64,000 bases of DNA, from NCBI GenBank assembly GCA_907163375.1, contig CAJQUW010011610.1:98501-162500 (forward strand), given 5' to 3'. Below the pieces are notes generated by a model. The model had not been told where the DNA came from. It did not search any database and saw only the letters and a program-made list of their open reading frames with translations. A program made the position numbers and the translations under genes. Position 1 is the first letter of the stretch; the number at the start of each line of letters is the position of its first letter. Below, one piece after another: positions 23,216 through 34,338 of the stretch. This DNA is from Prostheceraeus crozeri. Lineage: Eukaryota > Platyhelminthes > Polycladida > Euryleptidae.

Positions 23216-23639
23216 AATGTGTACATCTAAAATGTGAAAAAGGCAATTTTCTACGATCATGTAGTTTTATATTCCCGTTCGGCTCGGCTTTTATCAATGG
23301 ATACAGAAAAATAAAATAATAATGAATGTCATTAAAAAAATTTAGACTAAGCAATGGAATACAACCTAGAGCATGGACATTGAGACATATGCTAACACAG
23401 AATTTTTACAAAAATATCATGAATTACTTAAGATATCAAAATGATAAAGAAAACTGATCTATAAAAAGATGGAAAGCTAAAAGTTTCACAGAATTAATGA
23501 GATTAAGTAGCACTTGGATAGACCTTGATCTCCTTCTTTTCGACCCTCTTTCTTTGAGACATGCTTTTCAAGCTTCGGTGTGGTATTGACCATGTGATGG
23601 AGTTGTGTGTGATTGGGAAGATGTGCTTTGAGAACAACA
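23216..23639. other. Unassigned sequence
   Basis: Nothing recognised. Confidence 0.4.
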
Positions 23640-23770
23640 AACCTTGAGAACACTGAGATCAAGAATAAATGAACATTTAAAAGGCCCTAAATCGGAGGTT
23701 TGTAAACATCTTATGACAAACAAACTCCCCAATCATACACATCTCAAGGTCGTGTTGCAAATAGCAACAA
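23640..23770 (+). pseudogene. Penelope-like GIY-YIG endonuclease fragment
   Basis: A short plus-strand frame reads TLRSRINEHLKGPKSEVCKH and then LMTN. This matches the TLKxRixEHlxxxxSxxxxH segment that follows the GIY-YIG pair in Penelope-type endonucleases. The GIY and YIG tips are not present in frame. It is a small isolated relic, different in sequence from those at 11.9 kb and 39.7 kb. Confidence 0.5.
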
Positions 23771-23870
23771 TCCCTTGCCAAAATTGTTCGCCGTCCTCAG
23801 TTTTGTGTTTTACAGCATTCCTACTGCATATTATCTATACTATGCCAACGCAATTTTCCAGATAAGTTCC

Positions 23871-25292
23871 CAACAGACAAAATGAATTCTGCCAATTTGG
23901 ACACTGCCATGACATTCCCAAAGTTACACTCGCTTTTTGAGGACCAAAGAGAGTAGTTTGGACGGACAGTGTTGCTCACAAAAGTTCTGTAAGCTATAGG
24001 CTATCTGTGTCTGAAGGCGATAAAGTAAAATTATTCCATAAGTAAGTAAATTCTTTTTGCATGAAAATTGAAATTTGTAAGCTCATTGGAAGTATTTAGG
24101 CCTATGCAAATTGTTGAATTTCCTAACTCCTCATCATCCTGCCTTGGTGCTCTTTTTACACTTTGTTGTATTTGAATAAATAAGTAGATAATAAGATAGC
24201 ACTTTGGTATATTCTCGATTTGATATCTCATACTCAAAGGATTTCGCATGTAATAATAATAATTATGTGTGTATATTTTTAAGATAACGGTAATCGACAC
24301 TTTCAAAGTGAAGTCACAATAAATAATGTTACTCAAGGAATTACACAACAAATTAACTTGATTCGATGTTCAAGCACGTGCATTGATATACGTGGCAGTC
24401 CTTGCAAATGAATTTAGTCTGCGAGCAAGATGACACGACCATTTCTAGCGACAGAACAGAGAAAATAATATAGGCCTCATTTGTAGCATAATGCTACAGC
24501 TCCTGACCCGATAGGCTAAGGGTTAATTGGAAACAACTTGACATAGTGTCAGACCTTTCATAATCATCATGCAATGTTCAACTGTTCGCTCATTTTACAT
24601 TAAACAATCAGCTGCTCTTCAAGTGATTTAAAAGATATGCAGCTTAAATTTGAGTGGATGGAACTCATTTTCAGCCATCAGATATGAACTGATTGTGTAG
24701 TACGTATCAATTGTCATCTTTTAGATCCACTCGTGCTCATTCTATCATGACGGTTATATAATGCACAATAATCATTTACATTTCTTGCAATATGGCCGCT
24801 ATCGTTTTCGCTACATGATGTGCGATGAAAATGCATAAACAAGTGTTTGAAGCATTCGTGCATAAATCAGCAAGTGCAAAAAAGTAATAATCCTGACGGA
24901 ATAAATTTTTAGATGATGGGATTGTAAATTTCAAGTATGTCGCCCAACTGTTCTTTTATTATTCATAATAAGCTTAATTGGAGATTAAGTTAAATTAAAA
25001 TTAATTTAAATTTAAACAAAATTAATTAATCCTTAAACAATAGTATGATTATTAGAAATAAAAGCGCAATTATTATATTCGTACCAGCATTCATAAGCTT
25101 CCGGGCAGTTGGTACCAGCGGCGCGCTGTACAAATTTCAAGAAACTGTTTGGGTACAATCTACAGAACTTTCATATTTCTAATTTCAAATTCGCTTTACA
25201 CAAGCACCATTGTTCGACATATGACCATACTCATGTAGTACAAGTCGATAAAAGATCACGCTGAATACCACGTGACATACATCGTGCCTCAC
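23871..25292. other. Unassigned AT-rich sequence
   Basis: Nothing recognised. The stretch 24950-25080 is an irregular A/T-rich tract. Confidence 0.4.
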
Positions 25293-25294
25293 TA

Positions 25295-25738
25295 GGTGAC
25301 ATGCCACGCTCAATTACGCGTAATTCACGCGTAAACTACGCGTAATTACACATGACCCTAAACATCCGTGGTTGCAAGTGACATTGCTGCAACATCTGTT
25401 GGCAGTCCTGTTATAAAGACTTTGCGTGTCATGTGTCTACATGTATCAGAGGCTAAATAATGTGATAGGACCTAAATTTCATGCTCAGGGAAGACAGAGC
25501 ATGCTTAGCAGTTCATATGTGGTTCAAGCGGCAGCGCAGACAACTGTAGACGACACGCAAACTATAAACGCTCGCTCGCGCGTATTCATAAACATTCCCT
25601 ATGTTTTAACAGCATCAGATCAAATGATTTCTGACTCTTAGTGCAGCGCGTGTACGCGCATAGAAAAATAGAATGTCTTTAACCACGGATGTTTGGGGTG
25701 TTCCGTAATTACGCGTGAATTATGCGTGGCATGTCACC
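25295..25738. mobile_element. MITE, 444 bp, TA target site
   Basis: The ends GGTGACATGCCACGC and GCGTGGCATGTCACC are perfect inverted complements, flanked by TA on both sides (25293-25294 and 25739-25740). The left subterminal region holds three ACGCGT boxes within 30 nt (25314-25345), and a further TTACGCGTGAA stands at the right. CATCCGTGGTT near the left recurs inverted as AACCACGGATG near the right, so the inverted structure extends inwards. No coding capacity. It is a full copy of the family interrupted at 28854-30687. Confidence 0.88.
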
Positions 25739-25740
25739 TA

Positions 25741-26834
25741 CTGCTCTTACATCAGTATGTTCAGATTTTTGTGTCAAAGTCGAAACAAGACAAGAGCAAG
25801 CAATTTCCATGAAATTGCAGCATTCTCCAGAAGTCTGCAACATTTGATGAACCGCAAGATGGAAGACACATGAAGGAAAAAATATTATTTTTCTTTGATA
25901 ATCTCACTTCTCCGTGTAATTGTGGCTCGTCCCGATCTTTTGCGTAAGTCTTTCAAAAGTTCAAGAATGGAATTCATGCTTTGTTCTCATGCTTTGTCCG
26001 ATGAATGTCACCGATCTCTTTGTCAATCTACTTGAGGTAATTATGCATCTGACTCAAGAATTAAGGCACAGCAAAACAATCGGTACAACTTCGCGAGTTT
26101 AGCGTCAATCCATGACACTGATTGAGCTGAGCCATCGAGGATCTAAACGACAAGGAAGTGATTGAATGCCTATTCCAACGTTGCGATGTCTCTGAGAATC
26201 GACTTCTAATCTATTTCACGCAGATTGATGAAAATTTGGTCTAGGAGTTCGATGCGTGAGCCAATTAGAGCACTGCTGAAATGTTTGGAAGCGTTGTATA
26301 GCCTAACATGTATGCCATAGAGTAGGTATATTAGGTAGAGTGGCAACTCAGCATCTGCTAGATCCCCAATGTGTATACAGTTTCGATTTCATTAAATGAA
26401 CATGAGGCGAGACCCAGTACCACCTGTGAGATATGGAATTTTTACACGTTTGGAGAAATGTAAACGAATTTGACTGATAATGATAGCCATATAATAAGGA
26501 ATAGGCTATCCACAAATCCTTCATGTCATGACAACTGGGTAATATAAATTGTTAAATTAGCAATTCGATGGATTACTATTTCTAAAAGCTCAGCTTTATT
26601 ATAATAATACGTAAGCTTTATTGATCTTATCACAAACTGCCACTGAAAGAGCAAAACATCGTAATCAAAGAAACTGATCACAATGAACTTTAAAAAATGC
26701 AAATGGATACATATTAATCATTCAGATTCAAGAGATGACGCCTTGTGAATAATTAAATCATGCCGCTGAAAAATGAATTGAAAACATGACACGTTATGCC
26801 AAGAAGCTCTCAATCAAAATGTTTAAATATTTTT
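25741..26834. other. Unassigned sequence
   Basis: Nothing recognised on either strand. Confidence 0.4.
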
Positions 26835-28185
26835 CAGCGATTTGCCGGAAGCCGAGGAACTATTGTGTTAATTGCTCAATATATTCAAATGCAATTAATA
26901 CAAAGTATCTGCAGCTTAAGGCAGGAGCATCATTCATCATCAGATTCTGTTGTTTTCCATTTTTCTGTTGTGAATATAGTTTTATTTTTCAGCGATTTGC
27001 CGGAAGCCGAGGAACTATTGTGTTAATTGCTCAATATATTCAAATGCAATTAATACAAAGTACCCTGTGGGAACGCATCCTGCTAATATCAACAGATTAT
27101 CTGGTGAGGTAGCGATTTTGTGGATAATTTTTTTAAAGGTTCATTTTCGTGTAAAAACTATCTCCGCATGTGAAAATGGTCATCATTTATCCAAAAACAT
27201 GTGCAAAATTAAAAAACGACAGGTGGCGAAAAAGTTGCTATAATTAGTTGGTAGATATTTGTTTACTAATGCGAGCTGATTTTTCGCCAACCGGCGAAAT
27301 CGTGGATATTGTAGCAACTAATTAGTGGTAAGTAGTAATGTTCGTATATTACCTTCACATGAAAATGTATTGTATTCTCAGTCTGATCTGATAAAAAGGG
27401 ATCTTTTTTTAATTCACGAAGGCTTAAAATAAAAAAAGTATTTATCTTCCATAAATGTCGCAGTAAATACTATGATATTATTCAAATATTGGTCATTGTT
27501 GTAAATTATTGAATGTCAAGAGATGTTATGAAAATTGATATAAGCGGATTCTCTATATTCTTATCATTGTCAGAGAATGATAGTCTGCACTTATTTCTAA
27601 GATAGATGAGCCATATGTGGGGGATAGTGAGGAAATGAGGGAGAGAATAGAGCCTCGGCTGTAGAGACGGATTGCTAAAGAAAATAAGAGAGAAAGTCAA
27701 AAGTAAAAGGTGACATATATCGCGCGAATTGTCGCCGGCGAACTTTGCCAGCGAATATCCCGCAAATATGACTGAACTTTAGCATGATATTCTGCAGCTG
27801 ACATTCGCCAGTTTTTCGCAAGATTCGTTCCCACAGGGTATCTGCAGCTTAAGGCAGGAGCATCATTCATCATCAGATTCTGTTGTTTTCCATTTTTCTG
27901 TTGTGAATATAATTTTTCAGCGATTTGCCGGAAGCCGAGGAACTATTGTGTTAATTGCTCAATATATTCAAATGCAATTAATACAAAGTATCTGCAGCTT
28001 AAGGCAGGATCATCCTTCATCATCAGATTCTGTTGTTTTCCATTTTTCTGTTGTGAATATAATTTTTCAGCGATTTGCCGGAAGCCGAGGAACTATTGTG
28101 TTAATTGCTCAACATATTCAAATGCAATTAATACAAAGTATCTGCAGCTTAAGGCAGGAGCATCCTTCATCATCAGATCCTTATT
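26835..28185 (+). repeat. Tandem array of about four 150-155 bp units, split by a MITE
   Basis: Units start CAGCGATTTGCCGGAAGCCG at 26835, 26990, 27918 and 28068. The period is 155 bp for the first and 150 bp for the others once the 776-bp MITE and its duplicated TA are removed. Units are nearly identical. Because 150 is a multiple of three, a plus-strand frame stays open through the last copies and repeats RFAGSRGTIVLIAQYIQMQ with LRQEHPSSSD every 50 residues. Each unit is preceded by TTTTTCAG, which resembles a splice acceptor. A repeated exon is therefore possible, but no flanking gene or donor was identified and I favour a minisatellite. Confidence 0.85.
27063..27838. mobile_element. 776-bp MITE with TA TSD inside the tandem array
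   Basis: The ends CCCTGTGGGAACG and CGTTCCCACAGGG are perfect 13-bp inverted repeats. TA flanks both sides (27061-27062, 27839-27840). Neighbouring array units read AAAGTATCTGCAG without interruption and give the empty site directly. The interior has small palindromes such as TTCGCCAACCGGCGAA near 27282 and no transposase. A Tc1/mariner-type source is inferred from the TA target. Confidence 0.93.
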
Positions 28186-28189
28186 TGCA

Positions 28190-28850
28190 TCAGACCGGTC
28201 ACTAACCAACAATCAATCATTTAAGTGATATATCGATATTTTAGTGATCATTTTAGTGAATTGAAATCTAAAACTGATCAATGAATGCATGCAACTGGTT
28301 ATCAACAAGAAGATGAAGTATTTGTAGATTCCAGACAAAGATTACAATATGTTCAGTGGGCAAAAGTTGGCAAATGCATTAATATAGGAAAACAATCATA
28401 TAACGCCCACATCAATGTGTAGATAAATGAGTGGTTTACGGTCGTCTATTAAGTAACTTAACAATCAATTACTTTCTATGCCAAATCAACTCTGACATTC
28501 TAGGCATAGAAATGGAACTTCATCTATGTTTTTGTCTTCCAAACATCTACGGATAACTGTAATTTTTCACTACTTCATAGTTTTGACATAGCTATTCAGT
28601 CCCTTCCATTTAATAATTCAATGATCTTTTGTTATCAATTGAGATATCAAATAAAACTGCTTATAAGAACTGGTGAAAAAATATGTCCGTACAAATCATG
28701 CTTTGATTGCATACTTCCCTTATATACTTACTTTGCTCTCAATAAGATCTCAACTTCTCCTTGAAGACTTGCAAGGACTGCGACTTAAGGATTCACGCAA
28801 TTTCATTGATCATCAGCTTACAATTTCCACTTAATTAAGATGCTTAAACA
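28190..28850. other. Unassigned sequence
   Basis: Nothing recognised. Confidence 0.4.
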
Positions 28851-28942
28851 CTAGGTGACATGTCGCGCATGTCACGCGTGACATTTGTGCAACGTTTGTC
28901 GGCAGTCGTGTTACGTAGATTTGCGTCTCATGTGTCTGCATG

Positions 28943-30279
28943 CAGTGTTGGATTTGAGCTTCTTGGCAGTGGGGGGGGGGAATCAGACAGTTATGACACT
29001 CAAATGTATGATCATATGGTGCAACCAGTTTTTACTAAGCAATGTTACTTCAAACTACATGTATGCATCCTTGTAAATTAGCATTAAATTCTAGACATGC
29101 AAGTTTAGGAAATTTTTATTAAAAACATGGTCTTAATTTGTTTAATTCCTTGCTGAAGAATGTAAGATATCGAAAAACAAAACACAGTAAAAGATCAGTC
29201 ATGATTTATTAATAAGTTAAAAGAAAATTTCAGTAAAACCAGCAGACTTCTTCCAGTATTCATAGAGAAATAAATAGATAGAGGGTTCAAATATCTGAAT
29301 TTCTGCACAATCATAAAGTAACATCATGAAAACACATTGACTCACTTCTGCCTTTCAAAATAAAATGCGTCATCATAAGTCAAAATTAATAAGATTGATA
29401 TTTGGCTTAATGAGGAATTAAAGCTCAATTATTGTCAAAGTTCTCAGTACACATTTACAGCTTACGCAATACTGTATATGCTGAGATTTCTAACGACATT
29501 TTTGGCTCTTGTGATGCTTATCGACAGTTGTATATTATGTTCTCAAACTTCCACGAAAAAGATTTTATTAGCAGTGTGGAGTAATGTCTATTGGAAAGAT
29601 TTAACGCGCTTCACTTGTGGTGCGATAACAGCAATCGGTTCAGTTAGAAGCGGCTGAGTCGGATGTCACCTAAAAAATTGACAATAATGAAGTGTGCATT
29701 TGATATTGTGAAAATCGAATTATTACATAAGAGGTTACAAAGATAAGTTTGAAACTACATGTTAAGAAATTATACTGAAAATTGCACCAAATTTTGTCGT
29801 TCTTGTTAGGATGGGTACAGATAATTGTGTGCAAGGTAGGCCCAAAGTGTGTGAGCTGTTGAAAATGCATGCCTATAAATGTGTATGTATTTTAAAGCTA
29901 CTTCCAAGATGAGACGTGCCACCATCTCATGATCGGAACTGCTGGCGAATCGAAAGCAACTTTAAACTTCTGCCTCCACTCTCAGGCCGATCCTTCTCAG
30001 ATGGTCGATCCAATCAGGGTGCCTGTTATAGCTTCTCAGACTGTCAAAGTTGTTGCTTGATCGACACTACACCCAGACAGGTCATCCGATCAAACACAGA
30101 TTTATGCGAAAGCATTGAATTGACAATCAAATCATCATTTAACTGGGGCGAATCAATATGTAGGTTCTAACTATCAGGGAAAATATTCTTCCCCCCTCGG
30201 AAGGAAACTGCAGCTTCAGTGCCGGGGATGCGACGATGCAGTGGAGGGGGGGGGCTTCCCCCCGTCAAATCCAACACTG
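28943..30279. mobile_element. hAT element, 1337 bp, perfect 15-bp TIRs and 8-bp TSD
   Basis: The termini CAGTGTTGGATTTGA and TCAAATCCAACACTG are exact inverted repeats. TCTGCATG is duplicated exactly at 28935-28942 and 30280-30287. The subterminal regions carry a G10 run (28971-28980) and, at the right, a run of nine G followed by CTT and six C. The sister MITE has TCTACATG once at the matching point (25433-25440), which is the empty site. No transposase frame is recognised. Exact ends and TSD suggest a relatively young insertion. Confidence 0.95.
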
Positions 30280-30433
30280 TCTGCATGTATCAGAGGCTGA
30301 ACAATGTGATGTGACCTAAATTTCATGCTCAGGGAAGACAGAACATGCTTATAGCGGCTCATCCGTGGTTCAAGCGGCAACTCAGACAACCGTAGACAAC
30401 ACGCAAACTAAACGCTCGTCCGCGCGTATTCAT

Positions 30434-30549
30434 AAAAAAAATCATTGGAGCCTCAACAGTGGATCATGTATCAGACCGCTCGAGATGGAAGAGGAAAATT
30501 AGGCCGTCCCCTTCACTGGGACAAGGCCTTTCAAGGTGAGCGCTTGTTC
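30434..30549 (+). repeat. Short insertion in the second MITE copy
   Basis: Compared with the first copy, about 105-115 nt are extra after CGCGCGTATTCATAA. The extra segment runs from AAAAAATCATTGGAGCC to GAGCGCTTGTTCATAA, so TTCATAA stands at both borders. A short frame in it (DRSRWKRK) vaguely recalls LINE C-termini but is too short to assign. Confidence 0.5.
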
Positions 30550-30689
30550 ATAACCATTCCCCATGCCTTGACATCATCAGATCACGTGATTGCTGACTCT
30601 TGGTGCATACGTATTCGCGTAGAAGTATAAACTGTCCTTAACCACGGATGTTTGAGGTGCTCCGTAATTACTCGTGGAAATGTCACCTA

Positions 30690-31735
30690 GTCTAGCAAAT
30701 ATTCATGCCGTTTGTTAACTAAATTGTTTCATGCTAGTTATGAAGGGGCTTCATGTCGGTGTATTTACAAAAATTTAGCTTTTTAAAAACTACTCAAATA
30801 ACTTTTTGGACCACAGGAACGCAATCTCCGTAAAAACTAAATTTTTCTTACAAAAATTTTCACTGTATACAGATGCTTTTTGAGTCGACACTACCTCGTA
30901 AGCTTATCAATTGCACAACCACATGTCAATCAGCTTACTGTGAATGCCTCATTGCAGCCACATCCTTATAAACAGATGCGCAATTCCACAAAGATCAATG
31001 GCATCAGCAATAGTGAAAACATGATCTAATTTGTACATTTCTACTGACTTAAAGTGTTGCATAAGCACACATATTTCATGATGTTGTGGACCCTTTAACC
31101 ACTCACACTATCACTTTCATCGATTAGCATGGAAGCTCTAAGTCCATCTCACACCTTTGTAGTCGGCAGCGATCACTTTTCAATTATAAGAACATTTGTA
31201 AGTGCAGCATGATCTCGAGCAGTTGCCTGACAGGAGCCAAAGCAGTAGGTTCTAAATAGACTAATAACACGGACAATGCCTGTATGCCTCTACCGATACA
31301 TGTCTCTTGCAGATATGAACATTCAGTACTTCAAAATAGAGAAATATAATGAGTAGGCGTACCGGTATAATACCTATAGAGAGGACCATTTTCAATGAGA
31401 AAATGAAGCACAACCTTACCCTATATTTTGATGAATTGCGTGACCACATCCATTTTCTAAAAAAGGGATAACTCTTCCGCGTTATTGTTGCAAATACACC
31501 TCTGAAATCGCACATGCTGGTGACTGCTGTTCAAGCTTCTTTTTTCTCCGACTAGATTTTCCATACACATGTTCAAATATGATTAAAACAAATAATTACT
31601 TGAATGTCATTTTATTCAAAAAGGGATTTCGGTGATCAAAAATATGAAACCAATGAGAACAAAGTGCCACAATGTCAAATTTGGAAAAATGAAATAGAAT
31701 TATTTCTAAACCGTGGTTCCATGATTTCTTTAAAT
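30690..31735. other. Region downstream of aldolase, with its 3' UTR at the right end
   Basis: 31617-31735 should be the aldolase 3' untranslated region on the minus strand. The rest, 30690-31600, shows nothing recognisable. Confidence 0.5.
31611..31616 (-). promoter_or_regulatory. Polyadenylation signal AATAAA of aldolase
   Basis: AATAAA on the minus strand, 120 nt beyond the aldolase stop codon, is the first canonical hexamer seen downstream. Its position fits a short 3' UTR. Confidence 0.6.
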
Positions 31736-31828
31736 TCAATAAGTGTGGTTAGCGATATGGAGCGATTCTCCTGATGCAGCAGAACTATCCTCGCCCTCAT
31801 ACTTGCCAACAGCAGCAAAGCCGTTCAT
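31736..31828 (-). CDS. ALDO: Fructose-bisphosphate aldolase class I, last coding exon
   Basis: The exon follows a TTTTTCAG acceptor and encodes 30 residues starting MNGFAAVGKYEGE and ending ESLHIANHTY, then TGA (31736-31738). It starts in phase 0, matching the donor of the previous exon after HRAK. This is the mobile C-terminal tail of class I aldolase. The final Tyr (Tyr363 in rabbit muscle numbering) enters the active site and is needed for full fructose-1,6-bisphosphate cleavage. The tail length is normal for the family. It was too short to appear as a long open frame and was found by following the gene downstream from exon 35891-36180 across a 4.06-kb intron. Confidence 0.93.
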   Translation of the reverse strand: MNGFAAVGKYEGEDSSAASGESLHIANHTY

Positions 31829-32651
31829 CTGAAAAATGCAAATGTCGCATGTTCATTCATCTACCAAGCTCATGAATGATGAGTAGGTACTGGATACATT
31901 ATGTTAGATTCATTCAGATTGTTATGATTGCATTGTGACATTTGTATTATAAAAATTTCACCGATCCGACGGCAAATGTTCACTTACAAAAGGATAACAT
32001 CATACAAGTTACCTTCAATTCGAAAAATAGAAATTTCTACAGAAATAAAAAAATCAAATGACACTCGTCCTTATTGTTCAATGGTCTTAAATCTGACGAA
32101 AATGGCTACTCTGAAACGCTCATTGATATTATTAGTGTCTGATGCTAAAATGTTGATGGTGAAAGGAATGTGTTGACGGTAAACAAGCTTGTTTTGTGTT
32201 TGAAAATGCCTGAATCTTCATGTGTGATGTGTTCTATTATTCTTGCATATAATGCTCGGACTGTGATTCCAACATTGATGACATTGGCTACATTTAAATT
32301 CATACATAATCACTGATTTAATGCCAAGTTTGTTGTCAGATAGAACAGTTATTTAATGAACATGCTTCAGCTGTCATCTGATGTTTTGATTTCTACTCTA
32401 CATTTTTATATGTTCGTGTAAATTTCTATATTTCGAATTTAAGATAACTTGTGTGATATCGTCCTCTTGCAAGTGGTCATCTCATCGGTGAAAATTTTTG
32501 TAAATCATTAGCAGATTGGCTTCTAACTTCTATATTGATTAAAACTATTGAATTATACTGCTTAAAGGAATCATGTTTTACTAATGTATTAGCGAACGCT
32601 TTTTGTGTGACTGAAAGAATCTAGATTTCCCTGATTCCAACACCGCATGCG
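31829..32651. other. Aldolase intron sequence, nothing recognised
   Basis: This is the part of the last intron next to the terminal exon. No repeat or RNA gene identified. Confidence 0.5.
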
Positions 32652-32865
32652 CAGTGTTGTACAGCAAAATTGCCCACTCCGGTTAATTTTGGAGGAGTGC
32701 ATTTCCTATAGAGGTGGCTACACACACACTTTCAGTTATGTTTCTTTTTACATTTTTCGGACCGTTCTTGTGAGACAGAAATGTTTGTTCATTATTTATT
32801 GCATCAATAAATGTGCTCTTTTTTTACGAAACTAATGGGGTGGGCAATTTTGCTGTACAACACTG
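32652..32865. mobile_element. 214-bp MITE in an aldolase intron
   Basis: CAGTGTTGTACAGCAAAATT at the left is mirrored exactly at the right, and the inverted match runs about 25 bp through TGCCCA. The CAGTGTTG tip resembles hAT termini, including those at 28943. The flanks (CGCATGCG and TAAATCGG) show no clear target duplication, so either it is old or the true ends lie slightly outside. Confidence 0.75.
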
Positions 32866-33713
32866 TAAATCGGGGATTTCTGGCAATTCTGATTGAATCC
32901 TGGGTTAAGACAGAATCCGATGAAATCATTAATCCTGATGCTCGTACAGAACTCACTTTCTCATTAATAGCGCAAATTATGTAAGACTATAATGTAATTA
33001 ATAACGTCTACATGATGACAAGCGTACACGGACACTATTCGTTGTTCATACGTTTACTGAAATGAGTTAATCCTCTTTAGAAACGAGTTAATGAATTCAG
33101 TATCAAAACAATGTACTAAAAAGATTTTCTACTGTAAAGCATGCCATTTCAAACTTCGTTCTAATCTCTATTGAACTAAAAAGGAATAAAATTGCTATAT
33201 ATTTTTCTATTGACCGATGATTTTCTTTTGATCTTCAATATATTGCACATGTAATTCGACTATTTGACAAAAGAGCATTAAGAATATGCTACCTTTCTGA
33301 AGTCTTAGTATTGTTTTATCCACTCGCTACTGAAACATCTTCGAGAATGTTACATAGTATGAAGAAGACTTCTCAATATTTCGTGCTTTGTTTTTGGCTG
33401 AGACTGAATGCAGCTGTACGTGAACAGTAACTTATTGAATCAAGCACAAGACTTCCCTATTAGTTTACAAAAGCGATAAGAAACAGAAACTGATAAATCG
33501 ACTGAGACACTCAGGTGTTCATGTTCAGCTTAGTTTACACACACCAACAGACAGAACAAGTGACAATCAATACTTCGATCCTGACAATCTCATCAAATGA
33601 TCTCTGTCTAGGATCCTCAATTCTATGTTCAATCTTTTATCTCTTCAATTCCCTTTGCCAAGAGAAACGTGACGCCTTTAACTTTTGATTTATTCCCATG
33701 TCATCATTCAAAG

Positions 33714-34330
33714 CAAGGATGCGGAGTCGGAGTCCAGCCAATAACTAGGCCCGAAATATAATACAAACAAAAGTACAGAGACAGCAGTGCATGCAAAGCT
33801 TGTAATAGTTGAGGGAATGAACCGTGATAGTGAAAAAAGGATTGTCTCTTCAATCGGCGATTTAGTAGAGAAGACAAGCCTTCCTAGCCTCGATCACACC
33901 TACGCACCAAAGGTCACATCAGAGACAAAAGTAAAATACTAGCTTGTTTGAGAACATTGCCACTTGCCCTAACCTAACGTCAATCGTGTGTGATGGCTCA
34001 TCCAAATCTCATTAAAATCGAAAGTGTGCTCATATTCTTTGGAGAAAGATGGGGGATTTTCCTGTCAGGTGACTTAAGAATACAAGAATCTCTTCGCTTT
34101 TTTTCCAAATTAGTCAAATGCCAAGCATTTTTTCAAAATTGTGTATATTTGATAAACTTCCATTAAAAATGATTGATACTTGATACAGCAATGATCACCA
34201 AAAATAGGTTCAGGTAAGCCTATAATGATCTACGACGTAAGTTAAGCCTTTTTTTAAAAAAAACTGTGCCTACATGCTTGCTCCACCCGGAGTCGGAGTC
34301 CTATCAAAATGATAGGACTCTGCATCCCTC
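33714..34330. mobile_element. Probable hAT MITE, 617 bp, aged TSD
   Basis: The left end CAAGGATGCGGAGTCGGAG is mirrored by the right end, which complements to GAGGGATGCAGAGTCCTATC. The flanks ATTCAAAG (33706-33713) and ATTCACAA (34331-34338) agree at 6 of 8 bases. A short palindrome, CCTATCAAAATGATAGG, lies just inside the right end. The interior is non-coding. It lies in the last aldolase intron. Confidence 0.6.
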
Positions 34331-34338
34331 ATTCACAA

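Larger units (their letters stand above)
28854..30687. mobile_element. Second copy of the GGTGACATG MITE, interrupted twice
   Basis: It begins GGTGACATGTCGCGC after TA (28852-28853) and ends TGGAAATGTCACC before TA (30688-30689). Blocks shared with 25295-25738 include AAATTTCATGCTCAGGGAAG, GTGGTTCAAGCGGCA and CGCGCGTATTCATAA. It is opened by a hAT element (28943-30279) and by a short insert (about 30434-30549). Confidence 0.87.
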
